The notes under the pieces are model-generated. The model made no database searches, was not told the origin of the DNA, and worked only from the letters and a program-made list of their open reading frames with translations. Below, piece by piece: positions 11,237-25,513 of a stretch of DNA of 64,000 nucleotides. The DNA is from Tuctoria greenei (taxonomy: Eukaryota > Streptophyta > Magnoliopsida > Poales > Poaceae). Positions within the stretch are counted from its first letter, which is position 1. Each line of letters opens with the position of its first letter. A program made the translations under genes and the position numbers. The stretch covers positions 141,801,167 through 141,865,166 of the forward strand of contig JAYESD010000002.1 of the NCBI GenBank assembly GCA_036927565.1. Direction: 5' to 3'.

Positions 11237-12633
11237 TTAATGTTCCTAGAGTGGGGTGAATATGCTTTTCAAACACCTAAAACACTTAAATTAAAGTTAT
11301 CAAATTCCAGAGATCGGACTAGTCTGTGGTTCAGCAGACCAGTGATCAAACTTGAATGTTTTGTGTTTTCTATGAATTTAGCGCAGCAGAAAGTATGAAA
11401 CTACTTTAATAACTTGAGCAAGTATTTATAAGAACTAATTAACACATGGATCACAAGATTAATGAAAAGTACAAGTATTATCATGTTAATCCCTAGAACG
11501 TGATGATATTGCAAATTACGAATCAAGAACACATGAGACAAGCATTTTTTTACTGAAGTTCAATATCACATAAGAGATCTACATCCTCGTTGAGGAGCTC
11601 ACACAGAGCAAGGTCTTAACCAACCCTTCCCTCACCATGTCACCACAAAGGCCGACTTGATCTCCACTATGAAACGGGGTAATCACCAAGTTTATAGGGA
11701 TTCCTCACAAGTTGAGGGCTCCCACAAGTTTATAGCGAATGGAAGATCAACACACTCAAAAATTATACAATAATCAACAAGAGTGTGTGAGAGGAATCAA
11801 ACCCAAGAGCTCAATTGCAATGAGATCGTCACTCTCCATTTCCCAATACCTAACTCTCAAAGATTTGACCCTTAGAGCCTTAGAATGTGTGGAGAAGAGT
11901 GTTTTTGTGCTCTTGGATGCAGTGGCGGCGCTAGGGTTCATGATTGTTGTGAAATAAGTCGTGGGACCTCTTTTTATAGAGGTCCCAAAAAGTGACCTCT
12001 TTTTACAAAGGTCCTGAAAAGTGACCGTTATGTTTTTGTGAGTCCGTACTAGTCTGTGGTGGACCCCGAACAAGTCCGGTGTGGTACTGCACCACTTTAA
12101 GGTTAAGTGCCGCCAGTCGCTACAGTTTGGATTAGGGTGAGAAAACCCTAGTAGGCTGGACTAGTCCGCACTGAGGTCAGACTAGTCCAAAGTGATACAG
12201 TAAGTACCTTCGGACAAAAGTTAGTGATGTGAGACAAGTCCGATGTGTTACAGTAGCATATAATGAACTAGCCTGTTTAAAAACGGACAAGTCCGGAGAG
12301 TGATTGACTGGTAAAAGTTTGTGTAGTACCTATGGAGTGCGGACTAATCCGATGTGTGTGTTAATTTTGATTTTGATTACCCCTCTCTTTCTTTTCATGC
12401 AAGAACTAAGCTCTTGAGAGGATAAGTCACACACTCCAAGACACTAATTTCTATGCTAACTCTTTTGTCCTTCACTTTATCCTTTTTCTATCAAAGCCAC
12501 CTTTTTTCCTTTTTTTGTTTTAATCACCTTTTTCTCCATGTGACCTACTCTCACTTAGCAAATTTCATTAGCTCTTCACTTGTTTGTCATCGATCATCCA
12601 AAACCCACATGGGGATGCCTAAATATACTTACA
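11237..12633 (-). repeat. Solo Copia (SIRE-type) LTR
   Basis: Minus orientation, about 1.4 kb. It starts with cctagagtggggtgaata, as the Copia B LTRs do, and ends atcatccaaaacccacatgg then gatgcctaaatatacttaca, as at 39600-39642 and 48920-48959. A minus TATA (tataaaaagagg) lies near 11975. Neither a PBS nor a polypurine tract flanks it, so it is a solo LTR. Flanking pentamers gtttt and gttgt are at best an imperfect target duplication. It is more diverged than Copia B and contains the same ggactagtccg words. Confidence 0.75.
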
Positions 12634-12711
12634 GTTGTGCTATTAGGTGTCGCATTGTGTGGCACCATCCAATTTTATTCCTGGAATGTCGAGGATTTGG
12701 TCCTCACATAC

Positions 12712-12723
12712 TGGTATCAGAGC
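12712..12723 (+). other. Primer-binding site (initiator tRNA-Met type)
   Basis: tggtatcagagc follows tcctcaca (12701-12708) after a 3-bp spacer. It marks the LTR/internal junction of an old plus-strand element (G). What follows to 13086 shows no clear gag; it may belong to G or to the LINE. Confidence 0.6.
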
Positions 12724-13086
12724 TGCATTGGGAATAGCGCACCTAAAAAAAGAACATATTTTGAAAAACGTAGGCTTACGAGTGAGGATTTGTTATTAGG
12801 CCCAGATATGGACTATTATTAGGATAGTTATGTAAGGTGGCAAGCTAATATATTTGTTATTAATTCTGTAACGATGCACCTACCCTCAGGTAAGAAAGGT
12901 AAGGAACACCACCAAAAGCAGATCAATTTTGGTTGGCTACCCATACGAGGAAAGTATTATGGGAGTGTCTCCTAGCTTGCCATTAGAGTGAATATGAATT
13001 TCTGGAACTCTTCATGTTCCTGAGAACATATGAAATGCCGGTCCCTGGCATGCTTCAGGTAAAAGAGTGGAAACCCCATCGTGTGG

Positions 13087-13566
13087 TAGGGATGGCAGTG
13101 GGTACCCATTACCCGCGTACCTGCGGATACCCGACACGATGGGTACGGGTTTGGGTACGAATTTGTATCTGTGGATACTGGTTTGGGCAAAGGATTGTAC
13201 CCGATGGGTATTTCTTATCGGGTAAAAAAATTCATATCCATACCCGTATACCCGTACCCGTATTGATGTGTGAGTACAGTAAAATATAAACATATATAGT
13301 ATTTAAGCTTATATATGTATATGTGTAATCTAGAGCTTGAATGTTAAGTGGACTATTGTGTTATGTGTTAGACAATAGACATGTATTGTTCTGTGTTGAA
13401 TTATTTTAAATTATGTGTATTGTATTATATTCTGTTAATATTCTTCAAGTAACAAATATGGGTATGGGATTGTACCCGTTGCGGGTAATGGGTACGGGTT
13501 CGGGTACGATTTTTACCTAATGGGTACGGATATCCGGAAGCACTATCCGCGGGTTTTTTACCCCTA
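13087..13566. mobile_element. hAT-type MITE
   Basis: 480 bp, with ends tagggatggcagtgggtacc and, inverted on the right, taggggtaaaaaacccgcgg. Flanked by 8-bp target duplications, tcgtgtgg (13079-13086) and tggtgtgg (13567-13574), one mismatch. Subterminal regions are rich in cgggtacggg motifs and the centre is AT-rich. No transposase, so non-autonomous. Confidence 0.85.
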
Positions 13567-13649
13567 TGGTGTGGTCAGTAATGTGATAGTATGTTACTAT
13601 TGAACTCTTCATGTTTCATGAGCCATACGGTTCTTAAGGGGTGGTTTCT

Positions 13650-15051
13650 TTGAAACGGTTGCTAATGTATGGCAATCTGAAAACCATGGCAAAACGACAA
13701 TATAGAGGACAATGTAAAATAAGAAGACTACGACAATATCTAGGAGGATGGGCTAAACATACAGTAGGATCATACAAGAAAGAAAAAAAGACCTTATATC
13801 TATGTTGGATGCCATAGATCGAAAGGCCGAGTTAGATAACCTTTATGCTATTGAGATTAATCCCCAACATTATCTTATTGAAAGACTGGTCCTGTTGTTG
13901 AGAGAACAAGAGATAAAATGACATGAAAAGGCTAAATTTAAAAACCTTCTTGAGGGCAATGATAATACAAGATTCTTCCATTTTGTGGACCATGGAAAAC
14001 ATCGTAAACAACACAATTATAGATTACAACAAGGAGGAATAATTGAGGGAGATATTGAATTGAAAAGATACACCACAAACTATTACAAAGGCTTATTCGG
14101 ACAGTCATCGGAAACCAACATTTCTCTCATGGAGAACTGTATTGATGACATTTCACATGTCAGTGAAGCCATTTAACGTCAGCGTTCACTGAAAAAAATG
14201 GTAAAGGGGATTGTGTTTCAAATGGTACATAATAAGGTTCCAAGACCAGATAGCTTCCCTATGGAATTCTTCAAGGTTTTGTGGGCGTTAATAAAAATTA
14301 TTTAATGACACACTTCTTGAAATTCTATGAGGAATACCTTCCATTATTCAGTATATATTTTGGGATAATTACTTTATTACCAAAGTATACTATTGCAAAT
14401 CAGATACAACATATAGACCGATCGTCCTACTAAATGTGAGTTTTAAAATTTTCACAAAAGGGAAAATAAACGTATTAAGTGGAAATTCTTAGACGATAGT
14501 CAGTCCCTCTCAAACTAGGTTTATTCTAGAGAGAAATATAATGGAAGACATGATTTTCTTACATGAGACCATTCATAAATTACATAAAAACTCAATGGAG
14601 TAATATTCAAGAATTATTTTGAAAAGGCTTAAATTAAAGTGAAATGGTCATTCATGCAACAAACCTTACGAATGAAAGATTTTGCTCCCAAATGGTTTAG
14701 ATGAATTGAGAGATTTGTCCCGAAGGGTAGCATTGCTATCAAAGTGAACAATGACATTGGTCATTATTTTGAATGAAAAAAGGACTACGATAAGGTGACC
14801 TGGTGTCACCAATTCTTTCAATATAATGACATATATGCGAGTAGTCTTAATTAAAAGGGCAAATACTAACGGTAAAATAAGAGGTGTCATTCCATATCTC
14901 ATAGACGATGACCTATCGATTTTGAAATATACAGATGATACAATCGTATTCATGGATCATGCTATGGAACATGCGAAGAATATGAAACTACTTCTAACTG
15001 TTTTTGAACAATTATTTGACCCAGTTTACCGTTCGCAGAACACAATAACAT
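13650..15051 (+). pseudogene. LINE ORF2 reverse-transcriptase relic
   Basis: Heavily mutated L1-type ORF2. Recognisable blocks, in order: ANVWQSENHGKT-like start (about 13660); LLEGNDNTRFFHFVDHGKHR (about 13950); IIEGDIELKRYTTNYYKGLFG (about 14040); a KVPRPDSFPMEFFK block (about 14235), the usual K.PGPDGF region; RPIVLLNVSFKIF (about 14420); and YTDDT at 14928-14942, in place of YADD. Stops and shifts occur throughout. No endonuclease part, 3' tail or target duplication was found, so ends are approximate. Confidence 0.8.
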
Positions 15052-15797
15052 AAAAAATGATAATAAGCATCTTTTGACCATCATGATTGAAGAAAACATG
15101 CAAAGACCTTATGGTAGTTCTTATTAACAAAATAACTAGGAAAAATAATTAAATTTTCTATAATATAGGTTTTTGTATGCAAGAGTGTTGAGTGTAGATG
15201 TTACCCTCTTCCCATGTTTCAATCATCGAGTACCTAAACACCAAATAAACACAATAGTGAGTAAAAATATTCAGTGAGTACACTTAGAGCTAAAGAACAA
15301 TAGAATCAACCTGAATGATTCATGGCGATAAATACAACTTGAAATGAAGAACAATAAAATTGTTGTTTCTGTCTCAACGGGTAAAACTTGAATACATCTT
15401 TAACATTTACCAGTAAAGACAAGCAAGTGAGATCAACACTTACTCACAAAAACATGAATATAAGAACCAAATTGCATATGTGGAGCAACCGGAATTTAAA
15501 TGATAATTAAATGAATAACTTGAATCTTGAACTTCGAATAAATAGAACCAAAATGGAATTCAATCTTAGAAACTCAAATAATGAATCGAACAATAGGAGG
15601 AATATTAATCACAAGAAAATCTTACATATAAAAACAAAACTCGTCATGCACCTTCCTTGACCTCGACGACAATCCAACTCGACACCGGAAACCTCAAAGT
15701 CCGTGAAATTTAAACTACGCTTAGAATGTCGCCTTGATACAGGAAAGACAAGAAGGTCAGGTAATTTTTTAACTAATGTGAAAATAAATAAATTTTT
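15052..15797. other. Unassigned AT-rich region
   Basis: No coding signal or repeat structure that I recognise. Possibly LINE 3' sequence or older intergenic DNA. Confidence 0.3.
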
Positions 15798-17517
<1,720 letters not shown>

Positions 17518-18371
17518 TGTCGGTACCCTACGTACCGGATATCCTGCGGTACCGCAAGAAGCGCAAGGAAGTTGCACCTATCAAGGATGAAGGTCTCCTC
17601 ATGCCCCACATGTCACATTGCACCGGACCCGCTCCCCTCATATGGGTAGCTCCTGGGTTGACACGTGTAAAAGAAGACTGGAACTAAACTCCCAAAGTAG
17701 GGAAGCTCCGGTGTCAATACATGTACAACGACCCCGGACCTAACCCCCAGCAGAGAGGAGCTCCGGTGCTGCCATGTGTACAGCAGCCCCGAACCTACCC
17801 TCCTACAAGAGAAAGCTCCGGATCTGCCACGAGTGGAGTCTCCGGACCTACTTCACCAATGAATTAATTGGCGGATCTCCTTTTGCACGGACAATCAAGA
17901 GTCAGTTAAAGCGGTAGTTACAAGACCTGATTACGTGTCATTAATACAATATTAATGACACATGATCAGTGCATTGTTAATAAGGGTAACACGGCTATAA
18001 AGTCACGTTATCACACTATTAATCATGCTTAATACCCTTAGACAGTGTATTAGGCCATTAAATCCGTCGGGGCCACATGTTGGGCCAGGAAAACTCTGTA
18101 AATCAATCCTTAGATTATAAAAGGGTTGTGCCGCATGATACAAAGGAGATTCCGGTTGAGGCAGGCCGACTCGCATACAAGCGCTACAGTCACATACAAT
18201 ACAACAACTCAAACCCCGTGGAGTAGGGTGTTACGCTCAGGCGGCCCGAACCACGTAAAAACCTTCGTGTCCCCATCTTGTTCTTGATCTCTGCATGCCC
18301 CAACCGAAATGAGAACCTCCGCGGGCTACTTTTGGTAGTACCGGGGGAAGTGTCGTAGGAACACTTCGACA
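17518..18371 (+). repeat. Gypsy A 5' LTR
   Basis: 854 bp, from tgtcggtaccc to cacttcgaca. TATA at 18116-18123 (tataaaag). The 3' copy has lost this box (attaaaaaag at about 30125), an example of divergence between the pair. Confidence 0.93.
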
Positions 18372-18373
18372 TT

Positions 18374-18391
18374 TGGCGCGCCAGGTAGGGG
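18374..18391 (+). other. Primer-binding site of Gypsy A
   Basis: tggcgcgccaggtagggg, 2 bp after the LTR end. Identical to the Gypsy F site; in Gypsy C the same position has decayed (tggcacgctaggaagggg in element sense). Confidence 0.8.
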
Positions 18392-18406
18392 GCCCGAGAT
18401 CTAAAG

Positions 18407-20808
18407 ATGGTGAATTCCGCCGCAGGATCTTCCAATGGCAATCATGCTGGACAAACTACTAGAGGCAATCCCTCCAATATACTACAGCCAGCAGGTTCCA
18501 TTGTTCCAGCGGGCACAATGGCTCCACAGCCACTGTCTGGTCCAGCAAACCATGTTGGGCGACAAGATGGTGCATCTGTGTCGATCACTGCGTCGACAAA
18601 TAACAACCCTAAGCATGCGCTCATCGCTGCGCGAGCTCTCCTGCAACACCCACCGCCTCAAGGAGCACCCCAGGGTGCCATGGAGCAGTGGAGGGCTGAT
18701 GTTGACCATCTGGTTGCAGCAGCAGCCACTGGCATCAGCAATCAAGGTCCTCTCCCTTCGGGGCGAGCACCATCACAACGACGGACCTTGTCAGGATGAC
18801 TTGGTCTGCAAGTCTCGCAACATAGGAGACGTGCTGCATCTCAGCAGGTGACTTTGCTGCATCCTGGGGCACGAGTACCCACACCATCCCCACGATTCCG
18901 ACCCATGACCTGCGGTCGGAACTTGATCGCCGTTATCGGCAGCAGGATGGTCATGTCCATGTCGAGCGGGCTCGCAAAAGGCGAGAGGCTCGGGACAACC
19001 CTGCTCCTCAGGGAGTAGGAGGAGGCTGCTCTGCCCTGCCTATGCATTTACGCATGGTCAGATGGCCATAGAAGTTCCGACCTCACTTGCGAGAAAAATT
19101 CGACGGGACTGTCAACCCCGCAGAGTTCCTTCAAATCTACTCCATTGCTATAATGGCAGCAGGGGGTGATGACGCCATGATGGCCAACTACTTCCCAATG
19201 GCCTTATTTGGGACTGCAAGGTCCTGGTTCATGAGTCTTCCACCTGACTCCATTAATATTTGGGCGGAGATATGCCAACAATTCAATGCCAACTTCGGGA
19301 GCTCCTACACGAGGCCCGACACTAGATTGATTTGTTTGCTATAAAGCAAACATCGTGGGAATCGCGACGGTCCTTCATCCAGCAGTTCTCTCAAGTACGG
19401 AATAACATTCCCTCAATCTCAATCTCTTTTGTTATCGTTGCATTCAGACAGGGTGTTCGAGATAAGAAGATGCTAGAAAAACTGGCGACCAAAGAAGTCA
19501 CCAGTGTCAGGGAACTCTTCAGCTTAGCAGACAAATGTGCTAAGGCTGCAGAGGGTCATGAAATGCACTCCAAACCAGATCCGGAGGCAAATAAAAATCC
19601 CTCCAAAGTTGAATCCACTACCTCCGGTGGTGGTAATAAGAAGAAGAAATCCAATGGCAAGAAGAAGTCATCGGTCGGTGCACCTGTTGTTGCGGTTGCT
19701 GTAGCTCTGGGTGGCCGGGGGCCATGCCCTGAGAAACGGCATCGACCATCATCAGAAGATCGAGGCATTTCCAAAGTGTGGTGTCCTATCCACGAGACGG
19801 ACAGGCACAGTCAGGAAGAATGCCGGGAGGTCCAAAACCTTATCGAGCGCTATAACAAGCGTCGGGAAGAAGCTCCTTTCCGTCAATGGGAAGGAAAGCA
19901 AAAAGTCGATGAAGCTTTGGCTGAGGAGGAGCTAGGTTTCCAGGACCCAAAAAAGTACTAAAAGCCGTCTACAACACTGTTGACGATGATTCCGACGTCT
20001 ATGACAACAAACGTTGGAAGACCATGAACACCATTTTGGGGGTTCTTTGGATATTACTTCTCGCCGCATCCTCAAGACAATGCGGCGAGATATGGACGCT
20101 GCAGCTCCCACCGCTAGGGCAGAGCCCCATCGGAAATGGATGGACACTCCCATCATTTTTTATGCTTTGGATTGTGCCCGCAACATGATCGGAGTCGTCC
20201 AACTTCCTTTGATGGTGTCTCCCACCATTAACAACATCCAACTTCACCATGTGATGGTGGACGAAGGTGCAGGGCTAAACCTCATAAGCTTCAAAGCCTT
20301 CGTCAAGCTTCACCTCCGACCTTCGGACCTTCGCCCCTCTCGACCTTTCTCTGGGGTAGGTCCGGGGAACATTACCGCTCTCGGTTCCATCACACTCCCA
20401 GTGACCTTCAGAAACTACAGAACCGAGAAGTTGGTCTTCGACATCGCACAGATCAGTCTGCCGTTTAATGCCATTTTGGGCAGGCCTTCCTTGTATATAT
20501 TCATGGCCGCCACCCATTATGGTTATTTAGTGTTGAAGATGCCAACACCTACAGGCGTTCTCCAGATCCGCGGAGATCGCATTGCAGGATTCACTGTATC
20601 GGAAGTACTCTATGAGCTTACTACAGCGCAAGAGGAAGCATCAGGTAAGGAGCCAGCTCCGAACCCTCCGAGCATTCGTCATCGAGGCTCTACGTCTGCA
20701 CCTTGCGTGCAACCAAGCGGCAACACCGACGTTCCCATCAAAGTCATCCAAATTGGTTCCAATGCTGCTCAGGCTACCCGTATATCGGGAGGTCTAAACG
20801 ACAAATAG
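18407..20808 (+). pseudogene. Gypsy A gag and protease
   Basis: ATG 18407 opens MVNSAAGSSNGNHAGQ. The frame stops at 18799 (TGA), and gag resumes in other frames. The gag domain lies at 19087-19344 (EKFDGTVNPAEFLQIYS, ARSWFMSLPPDSI) and 19345-19960. The knuckle WCPIHETDRHSQEEC is CX2HX4HX4C (about 19780). The protease region (20014-20808) reads VDEGAGLNLISF where D-S/T-G is expected, so its catalytic motif is lost; ILGRPSLYIF follows. It ends at a UAG (20806-20808) found at the same place in the sister copies. Confidence 0.9.
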
Positions 20809-23800
20809 GAACTCGCGCTCATCACCTTCCTCCGGGCTAATGTCGACGTGTTTGCCTGGCAACCGTCACAAATGACTGGGATCCCTAGGTAGGTGGTTGA
20901 GCACAATCTGAAGATCTATCCCGACTCACGGCCTGTACACCAGAAGCCTCAGAAGCAATCAATCGAGCGACAAAACTTCATCTGACGAGAGATCAAGAAG
21001 TTGCTCGAAGCTGGATTCATCCAGAAAGTCTTCCATCCAAAATGGCTGGCAAATCAAGTTGTGGTGCCCAAGGCTGGCGGGAAGCTTCAAATGTGCATCG
21101 ACTACACCACATTAAATAAGGCATATCCAAAAGATCCATTTCCACTATCTAGAATAGATCAGATAGTGGACTCCACCTCCGGGTGTGAGCTATTGTGTTT
21201 CTTAGATGCATATTATGGATATCATCAAATCCAAATGTCTAAGGAAGATGAAGAGCATATTGCCTTCATAATAGTAGATGGATTGTATTGTTATACTGCC
21301 ATGCCCTTTGGTCTCAAAAATGCTGCTTCAACATTTGTACGAGCTATGTACAAAACATTCGGAGAGCTAATCAGAGACTTGGTGGAGGTGTACGTTGATG
21401 ACATCATGGTGAAGATCAAGAACAAGGAGTCACTCCTTGACAACTTACAAGCTGTCTTCGACAAGTTGCGCAGCACGCGCACAAAGCTAAACTTGGACAA
21501 GTGTGTCTTTGGGGTTAGCTCCGGGAAGATTCTAGGTTTCTTGGTGACACACCGAGGAATTGAGGCAAATCCGGCGAAGATCAAGGCCATTGAAGATATG
21601 CGGCCCCCATCCCGTATCAAGGATGTCCAGAAGCTAACTGGATGTTTAGCAGCGCTCAGCCAGTTAATCTCAAGACTGGCAGAGTGGGCGCTACCCTTCT
21701 TCAAACTCTTGAGGAAGTCCGGACCATTTCATTGGTCTGAAGAAGAAAAAAAGGCATTCCAAGAACTGAAACAACTTCTCACCACGCTACCAATCTTGGT
21801 AGCTCCGAATCCTGGTGAGCCTTTACTGCTTTACATTTTTGCAACTACAGAAGTTGTCAGCATGGTACTGGTCGCGGAAAGACCAGAGCCATTTCCAGCT
21901 CAGGAGCTTCGACCCCTCCGGGAGAGTCCGGGGCTACCTGAAGAAGAGTCTGGGTCCCAGCCCCCAGACGCAGAACAACAAGACGAGACGCTAAGAAACC
22001 AAACCCACTCACCAGAGGAGGAACTCCTGGCTAACCAAGACAATTCGAACCTTTTTAGCAAGGTTCTGGTCAATGGAGAAGAAGCTCTGGGCCCCTCTGA
22101 GAGGGTACGGAGCATCCGGCGCCCAGTATACTTCATCAGTGAAGTACGCCACGATGCCAAAACAAAATACATCAAGGTGCATAAGCTGATTTATGCAGTT
22201 CTTATTGCCTCAAGGAAGCTTCATCACTACTTCCAAGCCCACAAGGTATCAGTGGTAATTTCCTATCCACTGCGTGCTATTTTGCATAACCCTAATTCTA
22301 CTAGGAATATTGCAAAGTGGGCAGCGGAAATGACTGAGTTCGATCTCAAATTTGTGTCACGACAAGCGATCAAAAGTCAAGCTTTGGCTGACTTTGTGGT
22401 GGAATGGAATCCCTCTCCATCAAACCCTAGGGGCCCCAGTGAGCATAATCCGGAGCTCAAGGCTTTGATCTTCACTGAGCCTCACTAGACCCTCGACTTC
22501 GACGGCTCCGTGCAGAAGCAGGGGGCCGGTGTTGGAACCCTTCTCCTCGCTCCGACCGAGGAGAAGGTCAAGTATATGGTTCACCTTGATTTCAAGGCAA
22601 CCAACAACATGGCGGAGTATGAAACTATCATCTACAGACTCATGGTGGCAATATCCTTTGGTGTCAAACAACTGCTGGTGAAGGGATATTTGCAGCTTAT
22701 CATCAAAAAAGTCAAAGGTGAATGCTATTGCAACAATCCCCAGCTAGCTGCTTACCTCTTTGAAGTACAGAGGCTTCTGAAGGACTTCGAAGTCCTAGAT
22801 CTCCACCATGTACAATGTCTTGTAAATGTTGAAGCTGACAAACTCTCGACAAAAGCCTCAACCGGAGTTCCGACTCCTGATGGAATCTTCGTCCGGAGGT
22901 TGTCAAGACCAACAACTCAGCCTGCCAAACTAAGCGAAGGGGGCGAGACCAGCACCTCAAAGCTGGCAGTCCCGATGGCCCTGTTACCATGGCGTCCACT
23001 AAGGGTCGTAGGTGCTGTCGAGAGCTTCGAGCAACCCAACACGCAAGACTCAGAAGATCAAGTTAGCTTCGATGCATGGATCTCGGAGATCCGGAGCTAC
23101 TTGAAAGACAACATCCTTCCTGAAAACGGTGTAACCGCTGACTGGATTGTCAGATTGGCTAAAAGATACACGTTGGTAGAAGGGGATCTCTACCGACGTG
23201 GTGCCAACGGCATCCTAATGCGGTGCATTTCAAGGGAAGAACGTTGTGAGCTTCTCATGGAAATCCATGGAGGCGAGTGTGGGAATCATGCATCTTCCCG
23301 CACGTTGGTCAGTAAAGCCTTCCGGCATGGCTTTTACTGGCCTACGACACTCTAGGATGCGGTTGAGTTAGTTAAAAATGTGAAGTGTGCCAGTTCCACG
23401 CAAAACAAATTCACACACTGGCTCAATCACGGCAAATGATACCTCCTACATGGCCATTCGATGTGTGGGGTATGGACATCTTGGGACCATTCCCAAAAGT
23501 CGTCGGAGGTTACAGGTTCCTGTATGTCGCCATCGACAAGTTCACCAAGTGGCCGGAAGCAACTCCAATGGTAACAATCAACAAGCAATCAGCAATCAAG
23601 TTCTTGAAGTCCATTATATGCAGATTTGGAGTTCCGAACAAAGTCATAACTGACAACGAAACTCAATTTACAAGTGTTGCATTTCAAGAATATTGCGAAG
23701 ACCTCAACATTAAACTTAGCTACGCCTCTGTAGCTCACCCAGCAATTAATGGTCAAGCTGAGAGAGCAAATGCATAAATATTAAAGGGACTCAAGACGTG

Positions 23801-24311
23801 CACGTATGAGCGCCTGAAAAAGCATGGAGCCACTTGGATTGAAGAGCTTCCGTCCATGTTATGGGCGAACAGGATGACACCTAACCGGTCAACTCGGGAG
23901 ACTCCCTTCTTCCTGGTGTACGGAGCTGAAGCAGTCCTTCCTCCAGAGATCACCTTGGGGTCCCTCTGGGTCCGGACCTTCGACGAAGCTGCGCAGGAAC
24001 AGCTTCGGCGTGAATACCTTGACCTCGTCGACGAGGGAAGGTGCCAAGCAGCTGTTCGCAATGCACGTTATCGCCAAGCGCTCCGACGCTATCATCCAAG
24101 GAATGTGCGCAGCCTACAGCTTGAAGAAGGTGATTTGGTTCTTCAGAAGATACTAACCCGTGAAGGAATGAACAAACTTTCCCCCAGTTAGGAAGGACCC
24201 TTTCGAGTGATCAAAGTATCTCGACCCGGATGCGTTCGCTTAGCAATTGAGGATGGGACTCCAATTCCTAATCCTTGGAACATCGAGCACCTCCGTAAGT
24301 TTTATGCTTAG
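20809..24311 (+). pseudogene. Gypsy A pol: RT, RNase H, second RNase H, integrase
   Basis: The RT frame is open from 21001 to 22488, with KAYPKDPFPLSRIDQ, FLDAYYGYHQI, MPFGLKNAASTF and an intact YVDD (21391-21402). The first RNase H follows (YFISEVRHDAK..., SRKLHHYFQAH, about 22120-22420). A stop at 22488 precedes the second, archaeal-type RNase H (DFDGSVQKQGAG, NNMAEYE; 22495-22870), the dual arrangement characteristic of Tat. Integrase has HHCC remnants near 23270-23400, WGMDILGPF, ITDNETQF and NGQAERAN (the D, D, E positions). Stops at 23353 and 23775 and frameshifts inactivate it. It ends LRKFYA-stop. Confidence 0.92.
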
Positions 24312-25513
24312 AATCACGGAGGTGAGTCTGTAATTACACACAATGTATGTTATAGAGTTAGTATACAAAGACGGGTAGGTCCTCCGGGAGAACATCCAGA
24401 CCCCTCCAGGAGGGTCCGGGAAGTTCAAGTAACACTTGAAACAGTCACAGCACTAAAAGTGTAACTACCTACCCTGGGCTAGTACAAGATGTATAGCACA
24501 TTTAGCATGGTCCAGCACCCTAAGTGTGTCCTTGTCTCCCCTGTAATCTGGACCTATAATGAAAGGCATTGTTGTGTGAAAACAGACTCCACGTGCATTT
24601 ATTTTTTGTACAAGGCTCGATATATCAAATTATTTTCACCCTGCTTGTCTATAATAAAGTTGTGCAGTTCTTTTTGAGCTTTATTCCAAGTAATTCACAT
24701 GCATTACAAGCCTTATTGATAGTCTTTTTGGATCCTAACATTGCTACATAGTCTACTTGCCTGAACGCCAAGCCAACATAGGTCCGGAGTGTGCTATCGA
24801 CTTAGCCTGTTCCTGCACCCTAAGTATGCCGCTCTACCTACACCCCGACAGGCCTCAGTAGGGTGAGTACTAAAAAGGCTTGCAGATCTAGAGAGATTAT
24901 ATCAAAATGCTTGTTATAATGTCGAGTTTCTTCGGACCTAAAGTTCAAATAAGAACGATAAGTCACAACCGATTTATAGACAAGAGGACAAAATTTACTG
25001 TTTTCTTGTCTTCAATGTGTAGGAAAAACAAAAATTCATAGCAATAATGGACGACACCGGAGCTACTAAGCTCCGACATCCTCCAAAGGGGCCTGCAATC
25101 GACGTTTTATACGTTGACAGTAGGTATCAGCGAAGCTACTGAGCTCCGACAACCCCTAAAGACCTATCGTCGATGACTTATGCGTTGGCATCAGCTACTA
25201 TCGGAGCTGCAAACCTCCGACAATCTCGGGAGGCCATTTGTTGATGTATCAAAGAAAAAGACTTCGGACTTAAAAGTTTGAAGCGTCCAAGTCCTCAACA
25301 TACTGTTAAATCCTTTTGGTACACGTCCACACTACAATTGTGCACATATACCAGGGGGCCAACAAGACAGAGTACAATATATTGAAGACGACACAATAAA
25401 GTGAAATTCATGTCAAATTCATAGAAAAATGGATTTCATTAATTTGAATCACTGGATTACAAAATTGAGAGTACAGGAGAAGGCAAAAGAAAAAAGTCCT
25501 AGCTACTGGAGGA
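24312..25513. other. Noncoding spacer between Gypsy A pol and the antisense gene
   Basis: AT-rich, no gene. It contains a degraded tandem array (about 25050-25250) of segments with aagctccgac and atcgacgttttatacgttga. This matches, inverted, the better-preserved array at 37445-37690 in Gypsy C. The 24800-24870 block (caggcctcagtagggtgagt) also reappears inverted at 37860-37890. Confidence 0.7.
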
